The position numbers and the translations under genes are program-made. This document shows positions 25,680 through 34,365 of a stretch of DNA of 64,000 bases, piece by piece (the stretch's first letter is position 1; the number at the start of each line of letters is the position of its first letter). The stretch comes from Microbacterium sp. AZCO. Its GTDB lineage: Bacteria; Actinomycetota; Actinomycetes; Actinomycetales; Microbacteriaceae. The notes below the pieces were generated by a model. The model made no database searches, was not told the origin of the DNA, and worked only from the letters and a program-made list of their open reading frames with translations. The stretch lies in NCBI RefSeq assembly GCF_039614715.1, contig NZ_CP154857.1, positions 3,286,001-3,350,000 on the forward strand, given 5' to 3'.

Positions 25680-26458
25680 GCGGCATCCCCTTCCTCGAAG
25701 AAGTCCAGCAGCAGGTGCGCGAGGCCGGCCGCGTCGTCGGCGGGCGGCAGGTGCGACGCGTCGTCGAGCCCGACGGCGCGGCCGCGCTGCACGCCGTCGG
25801 CGATCTCGCGCAGCGAGGATTCCGGCGTCACCTCGTCGTGCGCACCCCACACCGCGAGCACCGGAACGGCGATCTCGCCGAGCCGCTCGCGCACGTCGTA
25901 CTGCGCGAGCGCCTCGCAGCACTTCGCGTAGCTCTCGTCGTCGGCGTCCTGCAGCGCGTGCAGCAGCCGGCCCGTGATGACGGGATGCCGCTCGATGGAC
26001 CCCGGCGCGAACCAGCGCTGCGCCGACTGGATGATGAGGCTCGACGTGCTCTGGGCACGCACCTGCGCGGCCCGGTCGAGCCAGCCCTGCGGCCCGCCGA
26101 GCGTCGCGCCCGAGGCGATGATCGCGGCGGACGAGACGAGTGCGGGATGCCGCAGCAGCAGCTCGAGCCCCACGGCTCCGCCGAGCGACACCCCCGCGTA
26201 TCGGACGCGCCGCTCGCCGAGTTCGGCGACCGCCCCCGCGACGGCGTCGGCGATCTCGCCGATCGTGAAGGGCTCGGTCGCGGGAGCGGATGCCCCGTGT
26301 CCGGGGAGGTCGGCGACCGCGATGCGATACCGCTCGGCGAGCGCCGGCAGGGCGTCCTCCCACAGCACGCTCGATGTGCCGAGCGACGCACCGAGCACGA
26401 GCAGCGGCGCGCCGTCGGGGCCTGTGGGCGAGGTGACGGCGATGGGCGGAACGGTCAT
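25676..26458 (-). CDS. pcaD: 3-oxoadipate enol-lactonase
   Basis: Alpha/beta hydrolase that opens the enol-lactone to 3-oxoadipate. 260 residues with nucleophile Ser 91 (G-V-S-L-G-G), Asp 208 (G-A-H-D-E-V) and His 236 (D-A-S-H-L-P). 4-base overlaps with pcaB upstream and pcaC downstream. PcaD rather than a general hydrolase because of its place and the P-G-H-G-A-S motif. Confidence 0.92.
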   Translation of the reverse strand: MTVPPIAVTSPTGPDGAPLLVLGASLGTSSVLWEDALPALAERYRIAVADLPGHGASAPATEPFTIGEIADAVAGAVAELGERRVRYAGVSLGGAVGLELLLRHPALVSSAAIIASGATLGGPQGWLDRAAQVRAQSTSSLIIQSAQRWFAPGSIERHPVITGRLLHALQDADDESYAKCCEALAQYDVRERLGEIAVPVLAVWGAHDEVTPESSLREIADGVQRGRAVGLDDASHLPPADDAAGLAHLLLDFFEEGDAA

Positions 26459-27807
26459 GGAACCTCGTTCTCAGGCGGCGTGATCTCGGCGAGGGCGCGG
26501 TCGACGAGCTCGCCGGCCACTCCGGTGTAGTTCGCGGGGTCGAGGAGGGGGCCGACGTCGACGCGTTCGGTCCCGGCCTCGACGAGGGCTTCGTCGACGA
26601 GCGCCTCGAGGTCCTGCCCCTCCCCCGCTGCGCGGACGATCTCGGCGACGCGCTTCGCTCCGAGCACGGGGCCGAGGACGAGCGACAGCCGCTCCGCGAC
26701 GATGAGTCCGCCGGTCGTCGCGAGGTTGCGTGCCACCGCCGCGCGGTCGACCCGGAGCCCGCGCACGAGCGTCACGGCCTGTGCGGTCGCGCCGAGCGCG
26801 AGCCGCAGAAGCTCGCGGAGCGTCGGCCACTCGGCGTGCCACGCGCCGTCCGGGCGCTCGTCGACGGCGAGCGCGGCGGCGAGATGGAGGGTCGCGCCGA
26901 GCTGCGGCGCGCGCAGCGCGGCGGAGCGGATGAGGACGGATGCCGCCGGGTTCTGCTTCTGCGGCATCGCCGACGATCCGCCGCCCGAGCCTTCCGCGAG
27001 CTCGCCGATCTCGGTGCGCGAGAGGGTCGCGACGTCGGCGGCGATGACGCCGACCGCGTCGATCGCCTGCACGAGCGCGTCGCCGAGCTCGGTCACGGGC
27101 CAGCGGGTCGTGTGCCACGGCGCGTCGGGCGGCGCGAGGCCGAGCTCGCTCGCGAAGGCCGCGGGCAGCGCGGCGGCCGCTTCGGCCCCGGCGACCTCGA
27201 CCGACGCGGCCAGCGTGCCCCCCGCCCCGCCCAGCTGGGCGGGCAGGGCGCGGGTCGCGGCATCCACCCTCCCCTCCGCCCGGCGGACGGCGCGGAGCCA
27301 GTTCGCGGCGCGGAGCCCGACGGTCGTCGGCACGGCGTGCTGTGTGAGGGTGCGGGCGGCGGCGACGTCGTCGCGATGCGCGGACGCGAACGCGGCGAGC
27401 GCCTCGACGACCTCGCGCAGGGCACCCGCGACCAGGTCGGACGCGTCGCGCGCGACGAACATGAGGGCGCTGTCGACGATGTCCTGGCTCGTCGCCCCGC
27501 GGTGCACCCACGCCTTCGCGTCGTCGGGCACGCGCTGCCTGAGCTCACCGACGAGCGGGATGACCGGATTGCCGCCCGCGACGGACGCGGCCGCGAGCGC
27601 CGCCGCGTCAACGGGTGCCGCCTCGTTGAGGGCGGTCTGGATCGCGTCGCCCGTGCCTGCCGGGGCGACACCGACCGCCTCGTACGCGCGGACGAGCGCG
27701 ACCTCGGCGTGCACGAGGGCCGCGAGGACCGCGGCATCCGTCACGGCATCGTCGCTGCCCACCGCGACGGGGGTCAGGAGTCCGACGTCGAGTGGTGGCT
27801 CGCTCAC
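26455..27807 (-). CDS. pcaB: 3-carboxy-cis,cis-muconate cycloisomerase
   Basis: Second step of protocatechuate breakdown. 450 residues of the fumarase/aspartase superfamily with T-S-Q-D at 106-109 and the signature G-S-S-A-M-P-Q-K-Q-N-P at 277-287. GTG start, 15 bases after pcaG. Adenylosuccinate lyase is the fold relative, but the operon fixes the role. Confidence 0.93.
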   Translation of the reverse strand: MSEPPLDVGLLTPVAVGSDDAVTDAAVLAALVHAEVALVRAYEAVGVAPAGTGDAIQTALNEAAPVDAAALAAASVAGGNPVIPLVGELRQRVPDDAKAWVHRGATSQDIVDSALMFVARDASDLVAGALREVVEALAAFASAHRDDVAAARTLTQHAVPTTVGLRAANWLRAVRRAEGRVDAATRALPAQLGGAGGTLAASVEVAGAEAAAALPAAFASELGLAPPDAPWHTTRWPVTELGDALVQAIDAVGVIAADVATLSRTEIGELAEGSGGGSSAMPQKQNPAASVLIRSAALRAPQLGATLHLAAALAVDERPDGAWHAEWPTLRELLRLALGATAQAVTLVRGLRVDRAAVARNLATTGGLIVAERLSLVLGPVLGAKRVAEIVRAAGEGQDLEALVDEALVEAGTERVDVGPLLDPANYTGVAGELVDRALAEITPPENEVP

Positions 27808-27822
27808 TTCGCGCCCTTCCGA

Positions 27823-28413
27823 TCAGTACGCGAGGAAGACCGTCTCCTGATCGCCCTGCAGCCGGATGTCGAAGTGCAGCGACCCGTCGGGCTCGCGCGT
27901 CGCGATGAGCGTAGCGCGCTCGCCCTCGTCGAGGGAGGCCAGAAGGGGATCGGCGGCGAGGCGCTCGGCGTCCTCCGGGAGGTAGATGCGCGTGTGCAGC
28001 TTGTTCGGCAGTCCGCGCGCGAACACGATGACGGCGAAGAACGGCGCCTCGCCGTCGACCGAGCCGGGGTTGCGCGTCCAGAACTCGTAGCGCCCCTCGT
28101 CGGTCGTGTACGACCGGCCGAAGCCCGTGAACGTGTGGTCGTCGCGGCGGCGCGAGCCGCGCCCACGCGGGATCGTGCCGTCGGAGTCGGCGCCCCAGAT
28201 CTCGATGCACGCGTCGGGGATCGGCGCGCCGGCCCCGTCGTACACGGTTCCGCCGAGCACGATCGCCCCCGGCGAGTGCGGGAAGGCGACCTCGTGCATC
28301 TTCGGGTAGTTGATGCCGAAGGCGAAGAACGGGCCGATCGTCTGCCCCGGCGAGGCGCCGTGCGTCTTGTCCGGGCGGCCGGCGAGAGCTGCGGCGGTGT
28401 CGTGGGAAGCCAT
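27823..28413 (-). CDS. pcaG: Protocatechuate 3,4-dioxygenase alpha subunit
   Basis: 196 residues of the intradiol dioxygenase fold without iron ligands, as expected of the alpha subunit; T-I-G-P-F-F-A-F near residue 25 and C-I-E-I-W-G-A-D. The ATG overlaps the pcaH stop by one base (TGATG), so both subunits are made in equal amounts. With PcaH it cleaves protocatechuate between its hydroxyls. Confidence 0.94.
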   Translation of the reverse strand: MASHDTAAALAGRPDKTHGASPGQTIGPFFAFGINYPKMHEVAFPHSPGAIVLGGTVYDGAGAPIPDACIEIWGADSDGTIPRGRGSRRRDDHTFTGFGRSYTTDEGRYEFWTRNPGSVDGEAPFFAVIVFARGLPNKLHTRIYLPEDAERLAADPLLASLDEGERATLIATREPDGSLHFDIRLQGDQETVFLAY

Positions 28414-29282
28414 CAGTGCTCGCCCTCCTCGGGCTCGAACCAGGTCGCGTCGGGGCCGTCGACCACGATGTCCCACCGGTACCCCATCGAGAACTCCGGG
28501 ACCGTCAGGTCGTGGTCGTACGCCGCGATGAGGCGGTCGCGGTCCTTCTGGCTGCGGATCGTGTTGTAGATCGGGTCGAGCGGGAAGAGCGGGTCGCCCG
28601 GGAAGTAGACCTGCGTGATGATGCGCTGCGTGAACGCCGAGCCGAACACCGAGAAGTGGATGTGCGCCGGCCGCCACGCGTTGATGTGGTTCTTCCACGG
28701 GTACGGACCGGGCTTGATCGTCGTGAACTTGTACTCGCCGTCGTCGTTCGTGACGATCCGGCCCGCGCCGGTGAAATTCGGGTCGAGGGGGGCGGGATGC
28801 TGGTCGCGCTGGTGGATGTAGCGACCGGCGGCGTTCGCCTGCCAGATCTCGACGAGCTGGTTGCGCAGCGGCCGGCCCCACGAGTCGAGGAGACGCCCCT
28901 CGATCGTCATGCGCTCGCCCTGCGGCTCGCCCGTGTGCTGCAGCGTGAGGTCGGACTCGATGAGCGCGACGTCACGCTGGCCGAACGCGGGCGACCACAG
29001 CTCGATCGTCTCGGGGTCGACGAGACGGGGATTCTTGGTCGGGTGGCGCAGGATGCTGGAGCGGTACGGCGCGAAGTCGTACAGCGTCGTCGGTACCCGC
29101 TCTCCCGCGGCGAGCCGGCGCTCGGCGTCGGCGTGGAGGTCGATGATCTCCTGCGTGATCCGGCTCTGCGTCGGCATGTCGTGCGAGGCGAGCAGCGTCT
29201 CCGGTGCAGCGGCGGTCGGCTCGAGCACGACGGATGACGAGAACGCCTCCTGGCCCTGGCGGTCTGAGTCGACGACGGTCAT
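28413..29282 (-). CDS. pcaH: Protocatechuate 3,4-dioxygenase beta subunit
   Basis: 289 residues, with Fe3+ ligands Tyr 155, Tyr 194, His 207 and His 209 (R-P-A-H-I-H-F). It catalyses the ring cleavage with PcaG. ATG 29282 has AAGGGGA 5 bases upstream; a GTG at 29303 is the less likely alternative. The N-terminal 40 or so residues are longer than in many PcaH. First gene of pcaHGBDC; an operator-like palindrome lies 72-86 bases upstream. Confidence 0.95.
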   Translation of the reverse strand: MTVVDSDRQGQEAFSSSVVLEPTAAAPETLLASHDMPTQSRITQEIIDLHADAERRLAAGERVPTTLYDFAPYRSSILRHPTKNPRLVDPETIELWSPAFGQRDVALIESDLTLQHTGEPQGERMTIEGRLLDSWGRPLRNQLVEIWQANAAGRYIHQRDQHPAPLDPNFTGAGRIVTNDDGEYKFTTIKPGPYPWKNHINAWRPAHIHFSVFGSAFTQRIITQVYFPGDPLFPLDPIYNTIRSQKDRDRLIAAYDHDLTVPEFSMGYRWDIVVDGPDATWFEPEEGEH

Positions 29283-29353
29283 GAAGTCCCCTTCGACGGT
29301 CACACGTGGTCGGTCTCAGGGTCGCACCGGGGTCGCGGCATCCCGCATCACAA

Positions 29354-29368
29354 TCCCGGTCAGCGGGA
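29354..29368. promoter_or_regulatory. Putative IclR operator upstream of pcaH
   Basis: TCCCGGTCAGCGGGA: TCCCG and CGGGA are exact complements around 5 bases. It is 72-86 bases before pcaH and overlaps the stop of the IclR gene. A near-identical 15-mer lies at 30154 and a weaker one at 31043. Confidence 0.6.
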
Positions 29369-30121
29369 AAGCAGGGCGGTGCGGATGTCGCGCGCCGCCT
29401 GCACGACGAGTGGTCCGAGCCGTCGCTCGTCGGCCCGATCGAGATGCACGACCACGCCGACGGCGGCGGGCGGGAGCCCCTCGAGCGCGCCGAGGGGAGC
29501 CGCGACCGAGACGTTCCCGAGCGTCATCTCCTCGTGCGTCGTCGCGAACCCGCGCTGCCGCGCGCGATCCAGCTCGCCCCGCAGGGCGGCCTCGCTCGTG
29601 ATCGAGTGCGTCGTCTCACGCTCCAGCGGCTGCGAGAAGAAGCGGTCCAGCCAGAGCTCGTCGCGCGTCGCGAGGAGTGCCTTGCCGACGCCGGTCGTGT
29701 GGAGCGGCTGCCGACCGCCCATGCGACTGAGCGTCGGGATCGACCCCGAGCCCGTGATGCGGCCGACGTACAGGGCCGTCGCCGTCTCGGGCGTCGGCGC
29801 GTCGAGCACGGCGAGGTGCACGTTCTCGCCCGTCGCCTCGTAGAGCCGCAGCATGTGCGGCAGCGCGGTCTCGCGCAGCTGCAGCGAGAGGGGCGAGAGC
29901 TCGCCGAGCTCCCACAGCCGCACGCCGATCGTGTACCGGTGCGCGGGCGCCTTGGCGAGCATCCCGTAGGTCGTGAGCTGTCCGAGCAGGCGATGCAGCG
30001 ACGACGACGGCAGCCCCGTGAGCTCGCCGATGCGCGCTGCCGTGAGCGCCGGCTCTTCATCCGTGAAGCACTGCAGGACGCGCATCGCGCGCGTCAGCAG
30101 GCCCTCCCCGTCGTCGGCCAC
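29360..30121 (-). CDS. IclR-family regulator (pcaH side)
   Basis: 253 residues: winged helix (R-I-G-E-L-T-G-L-P-S-S-S-L-H-R-L) and IclR effector domain. It reads toward pcaH and is divergent from a second IclR gene. GTG start with GAGGA upstream and TAGCCT further up as -10. Probably controls pcaHGBDC and/or the pob side. Confidence 0.87.
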   Translation of the reverse strand: MADDGEGLLTRAMRVLQCFTDEEPALTAARIGELTGLPSSSLHRLLGQLTTYGMLAKAPAHRYTIGVRLWELGELSPLSLQLRETALPHMLRLYEATGENVHLAVLDAPTPETATALYVGRITGSGSIPTLSRMGGRQPLHTTGVGKALLATRDELWLDRFFSQPLERETTHSITSEAALRGELDRARQRGFATTHEEMTLGNVSVAAPLGALEGLPPAAVGVVVHLDRADERRLGPLVVQAARDIRTALLSR

Positions 30122-30153
30122 CGCGTCCTCCCGACCCGAGGCTACTCCCGCAT

Positions 30154-30168
30154 ACCCGGCCAGCGGGA
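30154..30168. promoter_or_regulatory. Putative IclR operator between the divergent IclR genes
   Basis: ACCCGGCCAGCGGGA, differing at two positions from the pcaH site. It is preceded by TCCCGCAT, as at pcaH. It lies within the 65-base divergent region. Confidence 0.6.
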
Positions 30169-30186
30169 GGTGGCATCCTGGGGCGC

Positions 30187-30936
30187 ATGGCCAACTCGCC
30201 GTCGGGCGACTCGATGACGCAGCGCATCGTGCGCGTGCTCGACACGTTCACGGCCGACCGCACGGTGCAGACGGCGTCCGAGATCGGGCGCCGCGCCGGC
30301 CTTCCCTCGTCCACAGCGCATCGCGTCGTCGACGAGCTCGTGCGCGAGGGGCTCCTCGAACGGGACGACGAGCACCGCGTGCGCCTCGGCCTGCGGCTGT
30401 GGGAGCTGGCGCTCCGCGGGTCGCGAGCGCTGCGCCTGCGGCAGGCCGCCCTGCCGCACATGGAGCGGATCCAGGCGCGCGTGCGCGAGCACACGCAGCT
30501 CGCCGTGCTCGAGCAGGACTCGGCCCTCTTCCTCGAGCGCCTCTCGCATCCCGAAGCCGGCGCCAACATCACGCGCATCGCGGGACGCCTGCCGCTGCAC
30601 GCGTCGTCGTCGGGGCTCGTCCTGCTCGCCTACGCCGACGCCGAGGTGCAGGAACGCGTGCTCGCCGGTCCCCTGCCCGCGCTGGCGACGGAGACGGTGG
30701 TGGATGCCGCGGCCCTGCGCCGCACCCTCGCCGAGGTGCGCCGGCAGGGCTTCGTGGTCGCGCGCGGGACCGTCGAGGCGGTGTCGACGGGCGTCGCCGT
30801 GCCCCTGCGCGACGAGACGGGCGAAGTGATCGCGGCACTGTCGGTCGTCCTGCCGCGGGATGCCGCACCCGACGTCGCGATCACCGAGCTGCTCCGCGCC
30901 GCGCGTGCGATCCGGGCGGCCCTCTCCGGTCGCTGA
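30187..30936 (+). CDS. IclR-family regulator (pobA side, PobR-like)
   Basis: 249 residues with winged helix (E-I-G-R-R-A-G-L-P-S-S-T-A-H-R-V) and IclR domain. Reads toward pobA, which starts 197 bases after its end, so a role as PobR, answering to 4-hydroxybenzoate, is likely. The two divergent IclR proteins share layout but are clearly different sequences. Confidence 0.87.
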   Translation: MANSPSGDSMTQRIVRVLDTFTADRTVQTASEIGRRAGLPSSTAHRVVDELVREGLLERDDEHRVRLGLRLWELALRGSRALRLRQAALPHMERIQARVREHTQLAVLEQDSALFLERLSHPEAGANITRIAGRLPLHASSSGLVLLAYADAEVQERVLAGPLPALATETVVDAAALRRTLAEVRRQGFVVARGTVEAVSTGVAVPLRDETGEVIAALSVVLPRDAAPDVAITELLRAARAIRAALSGR

Positions 30937-30958
30937 GCCCTCGCGGGTTCGGGCTCGA

Positions 30959-30980
30959 CCCCTCGACAGGGTCGGCGACC
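30959..30980 (-). repeat. Dispersed repeat, diverged copy
   Basis: CCCCTCGACAGGGTCGG plus flank, a minus-oriented relative of the CCTGAGCTTGTCGAAGG family. With the next copy it forms an inverted pair between the IclR gene and pobA. Confidence 0.5.
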
Positions 30981-30993
30981 GATGACGGGTACC

Positions 30994-31015
30994 GGTCGCT
31001 GAGCGTGTCCAAGCG
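30994..31015 (+). repeat. Dispersed repeat, diverged copy (inverted partner)
   Basis: GCTGAGCGTGTCCAAGCG core, plus-oriented, 13 bases after the minus-oriented copy. Confidence 0.5.
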
Positions 31016-31042
31016 TCGAAGCGAAACCGGCGACGAGCAATT

Positions 31043-31057
31043 GCCCATTGATCGGGA
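31043..31057. promoter_or_regulatory. Putative IclR operator upstream of pobA
   Basis: GCCCATTGATCGGGA resembles the 15-mers at 29354 and 30154 (CCC and CGGGA ends kept). It lies 77-91 bases before the pobA ATG, almost the same distance as at pcaH. Confidence 0.5.
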
Positions 31058-31133
31058 AGACGGCGATCTCGCTCGCACGATGCCGCGCACACTGGAGCGC
31101 AGCATCCCGAATCATTCGTCGAAGGAGACGTCC

Positions 31134-32321
31134 ATGACCGCCACCGTCCGCACCCGCGTCGCCATCATCGGCGCCGGTCCCGCGGGACTCCTGCTCTCGC
31201 ACCTCCTCGGCAATGCCGGCATCGAGTCGATCGTCATCGACCAGCGCACGCGCGATGAGATCGAGACGACGATCCGCGCCGGCATCCTCGAGCAGGGCAC
31301 CGTCGAGGTGCTCGCGTCGTCGGGGGCCTCCGACCGCGTGCTGACCGCCGCCAACCGGCACGAGGGCATCGAGCTGCGCTTCGCGGGCGACGGCCACCGC
31401 ATCGACTTCGCCGCGCTCGTCGACCGCGCCGTCTACCTCTACCCCCAGCACGAAGCCCTCAAGGATCTCATCAGGGCTCGGCTCGCGGCGGGGCAGGACC
31501 TCCGCTTCGGCGTGACGGCGCAGCGCGTCGAGGGTGCCGAGACCGACCGGCCCACTGTGTTCGCCGTCGATGGCGACGGCCAGCCCCTCGCGATCGAGGC
31601 CGAGTTCGTCGTCGGTGCCGACGGGTCGCGCAGCGTCGCCCGCGCCGCCGTGACGGGATCGTCGACCGGCGGCTACTTCCGCGAGTACCCGTTCGCGTGG
31701 TTCGGCATCCTATGCGAGGCCCCGCCCAGCGCGGAGGAGCTCATCTACTCGAACTCGCCCGACGGCTTCGCGCTCATCAGTCAGCGCAGCGCCACGGTGC
31801 AGCGCATGTACTTCCAGTGCGACCCCGAGGTCGACCCGAGCTCGTACAGCGAGGAGCAGCTCTGGGACGAGCTTCAGAAGCGCGTGCCCGGCACGACGCT
31901 GCAGGAGGGCCCGATCTTCCAGCGCGACGTGCTGCGCTTCCGCAGCTTCGTCGCGCACGAGCTGCTGAAGGGCCGGGTCGCCCTCATCGGAGACGCGGCG
32001 CACACCGTGCCGCCGACCGGCGCGAAGGGAATGAACCTCGCGGTCGCCGACGTGCTCGTGCTCGAGAAGGCGCTGCGCGCGCTGCTGCTCGAGAACGACC
32101 AGCGGCCGCTCGAGGCCTTCCCCGAGACGGCGCTGCACCGCATCTGGAAGGCCCAGCACTTCTCCTGGTGGATGACGAGCATGCTGCACGTCGCTCCGGA
32201 TGCCTCCGACTTCGACCGTCGCCGCCAGCTCGGCGAGCTTCGTTCCGTCGTCGAGTCCGAAGCCGGCCGCACATTCCTCGCCGAGGCGTACACGGGCTGG
32301 CCGCTGGAGGGCCTCGCCTGA
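31134..32321 (+). CDS. pobA: 4-hydroxybenzoate 3-monooxygenase
   Basis: FAD enzyme that hydroxylates 4-hydroxybenzoate to protocatechuate with NAD(P)H and O2. 395 residues, the usual PobA length. FAD motif A-I-I-G-A-G-P-A-G-L at 9-18; ribose-binding G-D-A-A-H-T-V-P-P-T-G-A-K-G-M-N near 285. AAGGAG lies 6 bases before the ATG. Links the hydroxycinnamate operon downstream to pcaHG. Confidence 0.94.
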   Translation: MTATVRTRVAIIGAGPAGLLLSHLLGNAGIESIVIDQRTRDEIETTIRAGILEQGTVEVLASSGASDRVLTAANRHEGIELRFAGDGHRIDFAALVDRAVYLYPQHEALKDLIRARLAAGQDLRFGVTAQRVEGAETDRPTVFAVDGDGQPLAIEAEFVVGADGSRSVARAAVTGSSTGGYFREYPFAWFGILCEAPPSAEELIYSNSPDGFALISQRSATVQRMYFQCDPEVDPSSYSEEQLWDELQKRVPGTTLQEGPIFQRDVLRFRSFVAHELLKGRVALIGDAAHTVPPTGAKGMNLAVADVLVLEKALRALLLENDQRPLEAFPETALHRIWKAQHFSWWMTSMLHVAPDASDFDRRRQLGELRSVVESEAGRTFLAEAYTGWPLEGLA

Positions 32322-32334
32322 CCGGCCTGACCTG

Positions 32335-32388
32335 CATGTCCCACTTTCCACCGCATACGGCGGCTGGAGCATCGCAAAGTGGGACATG
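32335..32388. repeat. 13-bp inverted repeat AAAGTGGGACATG with a third half-copy
   Basis: CATGTCCCACTTT (32335-32347) and its exact complement (32376-32388) surround a 28-base loop; a further AAGTGGGACAT lies at 32398-32408. It is just after pobA and may act as a terminator or a REP-like element. Confidence 0.7.
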
Positions 32389-32429
32389 AGGTCGGGGAAG
32401 TGGGACATCGCGGGGCGGGCGCCGGGGAT

Positions 32430-32510
32430 GGTGGGGGATGCCGCCGGGCCGGGGTCCGCGGGGCGGGGCGCCAGAGGGGTGGGGGATGCCGCCGGGCCGG
32501 GGTCCGCGGG
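32430..32510. repeat. Two copies of a 33-bp G-rich direct repeat
   Basis: 32430-32462 and 32478-32510 are identical over 33 bases (start GGTGGGGGATGCCGCC), period 48. They lie directly upstream of the MFS promoter. Confidence 0.85.
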
Positions 32511-32526
32511 CCGGGTGTAGAGTCCG

Positions 32527-33734
32527 ATGCCTATGGGCGAAGGGAAGCGGACGCCGGCGATCGCGATGCTGCTCGTCGCCGTGTGCCTGGTCGCCGCGAA
32601 CATGCGGCCGGCGATCACCGGCCTCGGCCCGCTCCTCGACCAGATCGGCGCCGACACCGGTCTCTCGGTCACGGCCCTCGGGCTCCTCGCCGCCGTCCCG
32701 CTCATCGCGTGGGCGGTGTTCTCGCCGCTCGCGCACGAGCTGAGCCGGCGGTTCGGACAGCCCCGCACACTGCTGTGGTCGCTGCTCGTCCTGCTCGCGG
32801 GGACCCTCGTGCGCTCGCTCATCCAACCGGTCGCGGCCCTGTGGATCGGCACCGCGATCATCGGCATCGGCATCGCGATCATCAACGTGCTGATGCCCGC
32901 CGTGGTCAAGCGCGAGTTCCCGCGGCATGTCGCCGCAGTGACAGCCGTTTACACGGCGCTGCTCGCGGGGCTCGGCGCCGTCTCGTCCGGCGTCGCCGTG
33001 CCGATCTCGCACATCGACCTCGGCGGGGAGCCCGCCGGATGGCGCTTCGCGCTCCTCGTCACGGGGCGGCTCTCCTGCCGTTCGCGATCGTCGCGTGGTG
33101 GTGGGCGCACCGCGGCGGCCGTCGCGCGCACGACCGCACGTCCTCCCCCCGAGGTCGAACGGGCATCTGGACCGATCGGGTCGCATGGCTGGTCGCGGCG
33201 TACATGGGCCTTCAGGCATCCATGTTCTACATGTTCGTGACGTGGCTCGCGCCGCTGTCGATGTCGATCGGCCGGCCGGAGGTCGTCGCGGGAATCGACG
33301 TCATGGTCTATCAGCTGTTCTCTCTCGCCGGCTGCATGCTCCTCCCGCTCATCCTCCGCGGTGGCCTCGAGCGGTGGGCGCCCGCGCTCATCCCGTCCCT
33401 CGCGATCATCGGCGTCATCGGACTCATGGTCGCGCCCGCCGCCGTGCTCGTGTGGGCCTCGCTCATCGGCCTCACCGGCGGTGCGACCCTCGCGATGTCG
33501 CTGACCCTGATGGCGCAGCGGGCGCGCGACCACGACACCTCGGCGGCACTGTCCGGGATGTCCCAGTCGGTCGGCTACGTGATCGCCGCGCTCGGACCTA
33601 TCGCGTTCGGCGCCCTGCACAGCCTCACAGGCGAGTGGCTGGCGTCGCTCGCACTCGTGCTCGTGGTCCTCGTCGCGCTGACGGCCGTAGGAGTTTTCGC
33701 CGGCCGCGACCGCTACGTCCTCGAGCGGCGCTGA
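32527..33734 (+). pseudogene. MFS transporter, CynX/NimT family, with a one-base frameshift
   Basis: The first frame (32527-33065) encodes the N-terminal six-helix half (A-A-N-M-R-P-A-I-T-G-L-G-P-L-L). It then reads V-T-G-R-L-S and leaves homology. The next frame continues with G-A-A-L-L-P-F-A-I-V-A-W and five or six more helices to 33734. One extra G in the run at 33063-33066 would restore a protein of about 402 residues. Either a recent mutation or a sequencing error. TAGAGT at 32518-32523 is a likely -10; ATG 32533 is an alternative start. By position it could import hydroxycinnamates or hydroxybenzoates. Confidence 0.8.
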
Positions 33735-33757
33735 GCCGCGGCATCGTTCGCGCCGCG

Positions 33758-34255
33758 TCAGCCCGGGTAGGCGATGCGGGCGAGCAGACCGATGAGGATC
33801 GTCCGCTCGTCCTCGCTCACGTCGCCGTGCAGATCGCGCTCGGCGGCACGCGCGGCCCGGACGGCACGCGCGTGGAGGGCGCGCCCCTCGTCTGTCGCCA
33901 CGACGACGTTCGCGCGCCGGTCGGCGGGGTCGGGGGTGCGGGCGACGAGCCCGCGCTTCTCGAGCTGGTCGACGAGGGCCACGACCTGGCTGGGATCGAG
34001 GCGGAGGAACTCGGAGAGATCGCGCTGGGTCGGACGGACGTCGCCCGCGGCGAGCGCGAGCACGGAGAAGGAGCGCACCTTCAGGCCGAGGTCGGCGAGA
34101 GCGGCGTTGCCCGCGGCGACGGAGAGGGCATTGGCGCGGGCGAGGAGAAAACTGACGTCCCTGCCGAAGTCGCTCTCGCGCAGCCGGTCGGTCGCCGCCG
34201 ACGCGGCGCGCGCACCCGCGGCGGGGCGGTCGCCTGCACTCGGGCTGCTCTGCAT
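33758..34255 (-). CDS. MarR-family regulator (CouR-like)
   Basis: 165 residues with a central winged helix (T-Q-R-D-L-S-E-F-L-R-L-D-P-S-Q-V-V-A-L-V-D-Q-L as the recognition region, and the wing D-P-A-D-R-R). Divergent from the hydroxycinnamate operon. In Rhodococcus the MarR protein CouR represses the p-hydroxycinnamate genes and is released by hydroxycinnamoyl-CoA; the same is likely here. ATG with TAAGGT 6 bases upstream (leaderless). Confidence 0.85.
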   Translation of the reverse strand: MQSSPSAGDRPAAGARAASAATDRLRESDFGRDVSFLLARANALSVAAGNAALADLGLKVRSFSVLALAAGDVRPTQRDLSEFLRLDPSQVVALVDQLEKRGLVARTPDPADRRANVVVATDEGRALHARAVRAARAAERDLHGDVSEDERTILIGLLARIAYPG

Positions 34256-34261
34256 GGGCCG

Positions 34262-34267
34262 ACCTTA
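34262..34267 (-). promoter_or_regulatory. -10 element TAAGGT of a leaderless promoter (MarR gene)
   Basis: Minus-strand TAAGGT, 6 bases, then ATG 34255. Confidence 0.55.
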
Positions 34268-34290
34268 CCAAATACTGAGATCTACAACCG

Positions 34291-34320
34291 TTGACTTTTT
34301 CAATGAATCTGTGCTCAGAT
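34291..34320 (+). promoter_or_regulatory. Promoter of the hydroxycinnamate operon
   Basis: TTGACT (34291-34296), 18 bases, TCAGAT (34315-34320), about 45 bases before the SDR start. It lies in the 110-base divergent region shared with the MarR gene, a natural place for MarR binding. Confidence 0.45.
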
Positions 34321-34365
34321 GATCTCGCCGGCGTCGGCCGGCACGTCCTCACGAAGGAGCACGCG

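Noticed and set aside
29982..31133. PobA frame extended far upstream
   Set aside because: The frame is open by GC content only; homology and AAGGAG fix the start at 31134.
33737..33757. Terminator between the MFS and MarR genes
   Set aside because: Only a 6-bp stem with a 9-base loop; too weak to claim.
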